Assembly (NCBI GenBank): GCA_003445035.1
Contig: DLVV01000268.1
Span: 1-13,057 of the forward strand
DNA length: 13,057 nt
Source of the DNA: Planctomycetaceae bacterium
Lineage (GTDB): Bacteria > Planctomycetota > Planctomycetia > Planctomycetales > Planctomycetaceae
Direction: 5' to 3'
In this document: one piece after another, positions 8,036 through 13,057 of the stretch
Numbering within the stretch: the first letter of the stretch is position 1
How the letters are laid out: every line of letters starts with the position of its first letter
The notes under the pieces: generated by a model
What the model saw: only the letters and a program-made list of their open reading frames with translations
Databases searched by the model: none
What the model was told of the DNA's origin: nothing
Translations under genes and position numbers: made by a program

Positions 8036-9391
8036 CTAGATCAGTTCGTCGATCGGGCCGCCATGATTGAGTACCGGGATCGGCCGGTTCTGGCGGTCGA
8101 TGAAGATCCTGTGCGTGTCCACGCCCAGCACATGGTACATCGTGGCGAAGAGGTCCTGGGCGTGTGAGGGCCGGTCGACCGGATAACCCCCGATCGAGTC
8201 GCTCTTGCCGATCACCTGGCCCGTCTTCAGTCCGCCGCCGGTGATCAGGGCCGAGAAGCAGTCGGCCCAGTGGTCACGCCCGCTCTGGTCTGTCTGGTTG
8301 CCGGTGGTGATCTGGCCCACCTTGGGGGTGCGTCCGAATTCGCCGATGACCATCACCATGGTTTTTTCGAGCATACCGCGGTCGGCCAGGTCGCCGATCA
8401 GCACCGACACCGCCCGGTCGATCTGTGGCAGCAGCTTCTCCAGGCGAGGGAAGGCCGTGTTGTGTGTGTCCCAGTCCTGCTTCAAGCCGCACTGGATCAG
8501 AGTGAAGGTGACACCGGCTTCGACCAGCCGGCGGGCCAACAGGGCGCCTTGCCCCCATTCGTGGGATCCGTAGCGTTCACGGAGGCCCGGCTTTTCACGG
8601 GACAGGTCGAACGCGTCGCGGACCTGGTGCTGCAGCAGCAGGTCCATGCCCTGGTTGGTGAAGTCTCGGGTCTGCCGGATCGAGCGGACGGCGGGGCCCT
8701 GGCCTCGGAACCGGTCGAGCAGCGACAGCAGGTCCTGTCGGTGCTGCAGCCGTGGTGTCGAGAGTCCGTCGCGGAGTTCCAGGATCGGCACGGTGAACTT
8801 CTGGGTGGTCGAGGCCGGCAGGTGCCCGCTCTCGAACGGCTCGTGCCGCGAGCCCAAGTAGGCGGCCGCCCCGAAGGGCGACCCGATGTACTCGTGGTGG
8901 AAACTCCAGGGGATGCCGACGTAGGCCGGCATGCCGGCCTGGCGGGGGCCGCACAACCGCGACGTGATCGATCCGAACGACGGTGTCTCGATCACCGCGC
9001 GGCGGGTGCCGCCCCGGGTGCCCATCCGCCCGGTCAGCATCTGGTGCTCAGCGGGGGCGTGGCTGTTGTTGCCGTGGTGCAGCGAGCGGACCACGTTGTA
9101 GTTGTGGGCCTGGGCGGCCAGCAGTGGCAGGCGATCACAGATCTGCAGGCCCGGGACCGACGTTCCGATCGCCCCGAACTGCCCCCGGACGTTCTCGGCG
9201 GCCTCGGGCTTCGGGTCGAACGTTTCGTGGTGTGACGGCCCACCGTCCAGGAAGAACATGATGCACGAGGTGTCGGGCCGGGTTGTCGGGGCCGCCAGCA
9301 GCGAGGAGGCCACTCCTCCCAGGCCCAATGATCCCATCTGGATCATTGTCCGCCGAGACAGCAACGACAGGTCGGACTGCAACGGGTGCAT
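8036..9391 (-). CDS. DUF1501 family protein (alkaline phosphatase/sulfatase-like fold), copy A
   Basis: 451 residues from an ATG at 9391. The frame is open back to 9712, but the paralogue downstream on the plus map starts with the same MHP, and the Tat-like signal follows directly. N-terminus: LSRRTMIQMGSLGLGG (10-25), a twin-arginine-type signal (SRRxxIQ), then a short alanine-rich stretch. Hallmark motifs: FLDGGPSHHETFDPKP (47-62), SLHHGNNSHAPAEHQMLTGR (103-122), QDWDTH, VIGEFGRTPK (348-357) and GRDHW (371-375). Family knowledge: DUF1501 proteins are abundant in Planctomycetes, are related to the metal-dependent alkaline-phosphatase/sulfatase superfamily, and are usually encoded next to PSCyt1/PSD1 genes. 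The precise reaction is not established. Inferred role: a metal-dependent periplasmic hydrolase, exported folded. It is the second of two tandem paralogues and carries eight extra residues between GEFGRTPK and GRDHW compared with copy B. Confidence 0.92.
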   Translation of the reverse strand: MHPLQSDLSLLSRRTMIQMGSLGLGGVASSLLAAPTTRPDTSCIMFFLDGGPSHHETFDPKPEAAENVRGQFGAIGTSVPGLQICDRLPLLAAQAHNYNVVRSLHHGNNSHAPAEHQMLTGRMGTRGGTRRAVIETPSFGSITSRLCGPRQAGMPAYVGIPWSFHHEYIGSPFGAAAYLGSRHEPFESGHLPASTTQKFTVPILELRDGLSTPRLQHRQDLLSLLDRFRGQGPAVRSIRQTRDFTNQGMDLLLQHQVRDAFDLSREKPGLRERYGSHEWGQGALLARRLVEAGVTFTLIQCGLKQDWDTHNTAFPRLEKLLPQIDRAVSVLIGDLADRGMLEKTMVMVIGEFGRTPKVGQITTGNQTDQSGRDHWADCFSALITGGGLKTGQVIGKSDSIGGYPVDRPSHAQDLFATMYHVLGVDTHRIFIDRQNRPIPVLNHGGPIDELI

Positions 9392-9398
9392 GCGGTGC

Positions 9399-9428
9399 AG
9401 TCTAACGGCTGAATCGTCTCCAGACCAA
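9399..9428 (-). promoter_or_regulatory. Candidate promoter of DUF1501 copy A, probably giving a leaderless mRNA
   Basis: On the minus strand: TTGGTC (9428-9423), 18 nt, TAGACT (9404-9399), then 7 nt to the ATG at 9391. The same elements with the same spacings precede copy B. TAGACT is a plausible sigma-70 -10 box, and 7 nt downstream puts the transcription start at or beside the ATG. No Shine-Dalgarno sequence is present, consistent with this. The boxes are imperfect; the case rests on conservation between the two copies. Confidence 0.5.
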
Positions 9429-9486
9429 TTGATCTTTATTGCTGAGACGATCGCAGGGAGCACAGACCCGGATGAATGCCAGGGGG

Positions 9487-10824
9487 CTAGACCAGCTCCT
9501 CGATCGGAGCGCCGTGGTTCAGTACCGGGATCGGCCGGTTCTGATGGTCGGTGAAGATCGTGTGCGGATCGATGCCCAGCACGTGGTACATCGTGGCGAA
9601 GAGGTCTTGTGGGTGAATGGGACGGTCGACAGGGTGAGCTCCGATCGCGTCGCTCTCGCCGACGACCTGGCCCATTTTCAGGCCTCCACCGGCCACGAGA
9701 GCCGAAAAACAATCGCCCCAGTGATCTCGCCCGGCATTCTTGTTGATCTTGGGGGTGCGTCCGAATTCTCCGATGACCATCACCATGGTGCTTTCGAGCA
9801 TGCCGCGGTCAGCCAAATCGGAGAGCAGCGTGGCGACGGCCCGGTCGAGTCGTGGAAGGAACTTGTCGAGGTTGGTGAAGTTGGCGCTGTGCGTGTCCCA
9901 GTCCTGCTTCAAGCCGCACTGGATCAACGTGAAGGTGACACCCGTTTCGACCAGCCGTCGAGCCAGCAGAGCGCCCTGGCCCCATTCGTGAGGTCCGTAT
10001 CTTTGGCGGGTGGCGGATGTTTCCCGGGACAGATCGAACGCGTCACGGACATGTTGTTGCAGCAACAGGTCCATGCCCTGCCTGGTGAAGTCCCGGATCT
10101 GTCCGATCGCCGGGGCGACCGGTCCCTGGTGGCGGAACTGGTCAAGCACCGAAAGCAGGCTCTGTCGCTGTTGCAGTCGCGGGGGAGAGAGTCCGTCCTG
10201 GAGTTCGAGGACGGGGACTGTGAATTTTTCTGTGGTCGAGGCTGGCAGGTGGCCGCTCTCGAACGGCTCGTGCCGGGAGCCCAGGTAGGCGGCCGCTCCG
10301 AAGGGAGACCCGATGTACTCGTGATGAAAACTCCACGGGATGCCGACGTAGGCCGGCATGCCCGGGCGGCGAGTGCCACGCAGTCGTGAGACGATGGATC
10401 CGAACGACGGCGTCTCGATCACCGCTCGCCGGGTGCCGTCACGGGTTCCCATCCGCCCGGTCAGCATCTGGTGTTCGGAGGGGGCGTGGCTGTTGTTGCC
10501 ATGATGCAGGGAGCGGACGACGCTGAATCGGCGGGCCTGGGCGGCCAGCAGCGGCAGTCGATCGCAGATCCTGAATCCGGAAACGGCCGTGTCGATGACA
10601 CCGAACTGGCCGCGGACGGTTTGGGGAGCCTGGGGCTTGGGGTCGAACGTCTCGTGGTGAGACGGACCGCCGTCCAGAAAGAACATGATGCACGAGGTCT
10701 CGGGGCGCTGACCGGCGTCGGGTCCCGCCTGCAGAGACGTGGTTGCTCCCGCCAGGCCCAGTGATCCCATCTGGATCATTGTCCGTCGCGAAAGCAGGGA
10801 CAGTTCGGGCGACGATGGGTGCAT
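9487..10824 (-). CDS. DUF1501 family protein (alkaline phosphatase/sulfatase-like fold), copy B
   Basis: 445 residues from an ATG at 10824, starting MHPSSPELSLLSRRTMIQ. It has the same Tat-type signal as copy A (SRRTMIQMGSLGLAG), with two extra residues just after it. All the family motifs are kept: DGGPSHHETFDPKP, HHGNNSHAPSEHQMLTGR, QDWDTH, GEFGRTPK (352-359) and GRDHW (365-369). The loop between the last two is eight residues shorter than in copy A. Similarity is high throughout, with divergence concentrated in the signal region, around residues 260-300, and the loop before GRDHW. It is the upstream gene of the pair; 97 bp separate its stop from copy A's ATG, and that gap holds copy A's own promoter-like block. 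On the other side it is divergent from the PSCyt1/PSD1 gene. As for copy A, the reaction is not known; an exported metal-dependent hydrolase is the inference. Confidence 0.92.
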   Translation of the reverse strand: MHPSSPELSLLSRRTMIQMGSLGLAGATTSLQAGPDAGQRPETSCIMFFLDGGPSHHETFDPKPQAPQTVRGQFGVIDTAVSGFRICDRLPLLAAQARRFSVVRSLHHGNNSHAPSEHQMLTGRMGTRDGTRRAVIETPSFGSIVSRLRGTRRPGMPAYVGIPWSFHHEYIGSPFGAAAYLGSRHEPFESGHLPASTTEKFTVPVLELQDGLSPPRLQQRQSLLSVLDQFRHQGPVAPAIGQIRDFTRQGMDLLLQQHVRDAFDLSRETSATRQRYGPHEWGQGALLARRLVETGVTFTLIQCGLKQDWDTHSANFTNLDKFLPRLDRAVATLLSDLADRGMLESTMVMVIGEFGRTPKINKNAGRDHWGDCFSALVAGGGLKMGQVVGESDAIGAHPVDRPIHPQDLFATMYHVLGIDPHTIFTDHQNRPIPVLNHGAPIEELV

Positions 10825-10831
10825 ACGAGGG

Positions 10832-10861
10832 AGTCTAACGGCTGGATTGCCTGCAGACCAA
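10832..10861 (-). promoter_or_regulatory. Candidate promoter of DUF1501 copy B, probably giving a leaderless mRNA
   Basis: On the minus strand: TTGGTC (10861-10856), 18 nt, TAGACT (10837-10832), then 7 nt to the ATG at 10824. This is identical in boxes and spacings to the block before copy A, while the 18-nt spacer differs at several bases. Selective retention of the boxes favours a real promoter over chance, although common descent alone would also give much of the likeness. Confidence 0.5.
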
Positions 10862-10937
10862 TCGATATTTCTCACCGAGACGGATTCTGTCACGTCTCCA
10901 GGACCAAGTCCGGATTCATGTGGCCGCCAGCGACCGC

Positions 10938-10943
10938 TAGAAT
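10938..10943 (+). promoter_or_regulatory. Candidate -10 box for the PSCyt1/PSD1 gene
   Basis: TAGAAT (5 of 6 to TATAAT) within GCTAGAATAG, about 60 bp before the chosen ATG at 11003. The matching -35 position (TTCATG at 10915-10920, 17-bp spacer) is poor. An in-frame ATG at 10946 sits too close to this box to be its translation start, which supports 11003 if the box is real. Confidence 0.35.
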
Positions 10944-11002
10944 AGATGCCCGGTGTCACAGTCACTGACCCGGATAACCTGCGTACTTTCGACTGGAACC
11001 CC

Positions 11003-13057
11003 ATGCCCATACGACTTGTGGTTCGGCTGTTCGTCTTTTCCGCCATGGCGGTGATGGTTTGCTCGTCGGCCGACGCAGCGGAAGCGAAGCCGCTGACTTT
11101 CGAAGCCGACATCCGTCCGATCTTCCGGTCTCACTGTTACGACTGTCACGGTTCGATCAAGGAGAAGAAGGGGAAGCTCGATCTCAGGTTGGCCCGGCTC
11201 ATGATCGCCGGCGGTGAGACGGGACCGGCAATCGTGGCCGGGGATCCCGACGGGAGTTTCCTGGTCAAGCGGCTTCGTGAGGGATCGATGCCACCGGGAG
11301 ACGTGCGAGTCAGTGACGAGGAAATCGCCAAGATCTCACGGTGGATCAAGCAGGGCGCGAAGACGGCCCGGCCGGAGCCGAAGCAGATCGGCGCCGGGCT
11401 GGGGATCACGCCCGAGGAGCGGTCGTGGTGGGCCTTCGAGCCGATCTCGCGACCGCCGGTTCCCGGCTCCGTTGGGAAAGGGCGTGTGCGGACCGAGATC
11501 GATGCGTTCGTGTTGGCCCGGCTGAAAGAGAAGAAGCTCGGTTTTGCCTCAGATGCCGATCGCCTGACACTGGTCCGGCGAGTCCACCTGGACCTGCTCG
11601 GACTGCCCCCGACGTTCGAACAGGCCCAGGCGTTCATCAACGACAAGCGGGACGACGCCTACGAGCGTTTGATCGATGAGTGTCTTGAGTCCCCGCATTA
11701 CGGCGAGCGGTGGGGACGTCACTGGCTGGACGTGTCCGGGTACGCCGACTCGGAAGGCTATACCAACGACGATCGCGTACGGCCCTACGCCTACAAGTAC
11801 CGTGATTACGTGATCCGGGCCTTCAATGACGACATGCCGTTTGACCGGTTCATCCAGGAGCAGCTCGCCGGAGACGAGATGATCGTCGGGCCACTGAAGA
11901 ACCTGGGACCCCACCAGGTGCAGAAGCTTGTGGCGACGGGGTTTCTGCGGATGGCCGCCGACGGCACCGAAAGCAATCCGCCGGATGCGGCCGTTGCCAA
12001 GAACCAGGTCGTGGCGGACACGATCAAGATCGTCAGCTCGGCATTGCTGGGTTTGTCGGTTGGTTGTGCCCAGTGTCACGATCATCGCTACGACCCGATT
12101 TCCCAGGTCGATTATTACCGCATCCGGGCGGTCTTCGAGCCGGGGTACGACTGGAAGTCGTGGCGGAACCCCAGCCAACGTCGCGTGTCGCTCTACACCG
12201 ATGCCCAGCGGTCGGTGCGGGCGGAGGTCCAGAAAGAGATCGACGTGGTCAACAAGGAGAAGACTGCCAAGCAGCAAAAATACATCCAGGAGGCGCTTGA
12301 GAAGGAATACGCCCGCTACGGCGAGCCGTTGCGGGGCGAGATGCGGAAAGCCAAGACGACTCCCGGCAGCAAGCAGACCGACAAGCAGAAGGCGTTGTTG
12401 AAGAAGTACCCCAATCTCAACGTCAACGGCGGCAACCTCTACCAGTACAACTCCAAGCACGCCGACGAGATCAAGGCCTACGCTCCCAGGATCGCCAAGA
12501 TCCAGAAGCGGATCCCGATTGAAGATTTCGTGCGGGCATTGACCGAGAACATTGGCAAGCCCGGCACGGCGCCCAAGACGTTCCTGTTCCACCGCGGCGA
12601 CTTCCTGCGTCCCCAAAAGGCCGGCCCGGCCATCCCTGCCGGCCTCGGTACGCTTCCGCCGGTCAAACCACGCAACAGGGATCCCAAGCACCTCGCCGAT
12701 CGTCTCGACCTGGCCCGCTGGCTGGTTTCCGACGAGAACCCGTTGTCGCCACGAGTTGCCGTCAACCAGACCTGGAGCCACCTCTTCGGCAAGGGACTGG
12801 TTCGCACGATCAACGACTTCGGCGTCCGTGGCGACCTGCCGACTCACCCCGCGTTGCTGGATTGGCTGTCCACCGAATACCGGCGGCTGAAATGGAGCCG
12901 CAAGGCCTTGATCCGCACCATCGTGCTCTCGGCCACCTATCGCCAGAGTTCGGCCACTTCGAACCAATTGGCACAATCCGATCCCCAGAACACTCTGCTG
13001 GGTCGTCAGACCCGATTTCGCCTGCAGGCCGAAATCATCCGCGACAACAGCCTGACC
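11003..13057 (+). CDS. PSCyt1-PSCyt2-PSD1 (DUF1549/DUF1553) planctomycete cytochrome-like protein, 3' end off the window
   Basis: 685 codons are visible; the frame is still open at the right edge. The ATG at 11003 is chosen because it opens a Sec signal (MPIRLVVRLFVFSAMAVMV..., cut near SADA, residue 25). An in-frame ATG at 10946 would add 19 polar residues. Domains: PSCyt1 at about 30-110, with C45-YD-C48-H49 and a likely heme ligand M96 in SMPPG; PSCyt2/DUF1549 at about 155-375, from TEIDAFVLARL through RVHLDLLGLPPT and HYGERWGRHWLD, ending in a second CxxCH (C355-AQ-C358-H359) in GLSVGCAQCHDHRYDPI; a Lys/Glu-rich, probably coiled-coil stretch at about 400-515; then PSD1/DUF1553 from about 555 (RDPKHLADRLDLARWLV, VNQTWSHLFGKGLV, RTIVLSATYRQS). 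Family knowledge: these are secreted, planctomycete-typical proteins, usually paired with DUF1501, and proposed to take part in polysaccharide or sulfated-glycan use. The reaction is unproven. It is divergent from the two DUF1501 genes, with 178 bp between starts. Confidence 0.92.
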   Translation, partial: MPIRLVVRLFVFSAMAVMVCSSADAAEAKPLTFEADIRPIFRSHCYDCHGSIKEKKGKLDLRLARLMIAGGETGPAIVAGDPDGSFLVKRLREGSMPPGDVRVSDEEIAKISRWIKQGAKTARPEPKQIGAGLGITPEERSWWAFEPISRPPVPGSVGKGRVRTEIDAFVLARLKEKKLGFASDADRLTLVRRVHLDLLGLPPTFEQAQAFINDKRDDAYERLIDECLESPHYGERWGRHWLDVSGYADSEGYTNDDRVRPYAYKYRDYVIRAFNDDMPFDRFIQEQLAGDEMIVGPLKNLGPHQVQKLVATGFLRMAADGTESNPPDAAVAKNQVVADTIKIVSSALLGLSVGCAQCHDHRYDPISQVDYYRIRAVFEPGYDWKSWRNPSQRRVSLYTDAQRSVRAEVQKEIDVVNKEKTAKQQKYIQEALEKEYARYGEPLRGEMRKAKTTPGSKQTDKQKALLKKYPNLNVNGGNLYQYNSKHADEIKAYAPRIAKIQKRIPIEDFVRALTENIGKPGTAPKTFLFHRGDFLRPQKAGPAIPAGLGTLPPVKPRNRDPKHLADRLDLARWLVSDENPLSPRVAVNQTWSHLFGKGLVRTINDFGVRGDLPTHPALLDWLSTEYRRLKWSRKALIRTIVLSATYRQSSATSNQLAQSDPQNTLLGRQTRFRLQAEIIRDNSLT

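Larger units (their letters stand above)
8036..10861. repeat. Tandem duplication: two DUF1501 genes with their upstream regions
   Basis: Unit A is 8036-9428 and unit B is 9487-10861, in direct orientation with a period of about 1.43-1.45 kb. The homology covers the whole coding region and continues upstream: AGTCTAACGGCTG and CAGACCAAT occur in both at matching distances. A 44-codon stretch (8804-8935 and 10231-10362) encodes an identical peptide in both copies, yet the DNA differs at roughly ten positions, all synonymous. The duplication is therefore not very recent, and both copies have been under selection to keep the protein. Confidence 0.85.

Noticed and set aside
8270..9235. 321-codon plus-strand open frame opposite DUF1501 copy A, and a similar 316-codon one opposite copy B (9439-10389)
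   Set aside because: The two plus-strand proteins resemble each other only because the DUF1501 genes on the other strand are duplicated. They show no independent family features.
9392..9712. 107-codon N-terminal extension of DUF1501 copy A, and the matching 96-codon extension of copy B (10825-11112)
   Set aside because: The extensions run into the end of the neighbouring gene or the divergent partner and would bury the Tat-type signal. Both paralogues share an MHP start preceded by the conserved promoter-like block.
11549..12976. 475-codon open frame antisense to the PSCyt1/PSD1 gene
   Set aside because: It lies wholly opposite a gene with clear domains and two CxxCH motifs. Its protein shows no recognisable family. 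Long antisense frames are common in GC-rich DNA.
1..13057. CRISPR arrays, transposases, integrases, toxin-antitoxin or phage-defence genes
   Set aside because: No short regularly spaced repeats, transposase motifs or known defence domains were recognised on either strand.

Overview
The window looks like chromosomal DNA from a member of the Planctomycetota, of the Pirellulales/Planctomycetales type. It is GC-rich (roughly 60-65 % by eye) and almost fully coding. It carries gene families that are expanded in that phylum: a PSCyt1-PSCyt2-PSD1 (DUF1549/DUF1553) cytochrome-like protein, two DUF1501 proteins, and a very large 'membrane-bound dehydrogenase' beta-propeller protein ending in a PVC-type CxxCH domain. 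No tRNA, rRNA, CRISPR array, insertion sequence or phage gene was seen, and no known defence system. The longest non-coding gap is about 220 bases.

Layout, left to right. (1) A glycerophosphodiester phosphodiesterase on the minus strand, cut by the left edge (1-619). (2) After a 221-bp divergent gap, a 1291-residue exported protein on the plus strand (841-4716) with four modules: SGNH-like, beta-propeller, HEAT-like repeats and a C-terminal heme site. (3) A convergent exported alpha/beta hydrolase on the minus strand (4734-5594). (4) After a 162-bp divergent gap, a two-gene plus-strand operon: an M19 (renal-dipeptidase-type) metallopeptidase (5757-6833) and an FAD-dependent DAO-family oxidoreductase (6846-8024), 12 bp apart. 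(5) Two tandem minus-strand DUF1501 genes (8036-9391 and 9487-10824). They are clear paralogues and share a conserved upstream block that looks like a promoter placing the ATG at or next to the transcription start. (6) After a 178-bp divergent gap, the PSCyt1/PSCyt2/PSD1 gene on the plus strand (11003 to the right edge, incomplete).

How they may work together (inference). Six of the eight proteins carry an export signal: Sec-like for the phosphodiesterase, both cytochrome-like proteins and the hydrolase, and Tat-like for the two DUF1501 proteins. Only the dipeptidase/oxidoreductase pair looks cytoplasmic. This fits a locus whose envelope enzymes attack an external substrate, with heme proteins as electron carriers, while the cytoplasmic pair oxidises a small amine or amino-acid derivative. 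The substrate cannot be read from sequence, and the genes outside the operon need not act together.

The points most worth a second look are the DUF1501 tandem duplication with its conserved TTGGTC-N18-TAGACT-N7-ATG arrangement, the apparently inactive SGNH-like domain at the start of the large heme protein, and the M19 plus DAO operon. I did not find convincing evidence of an entirely new system.
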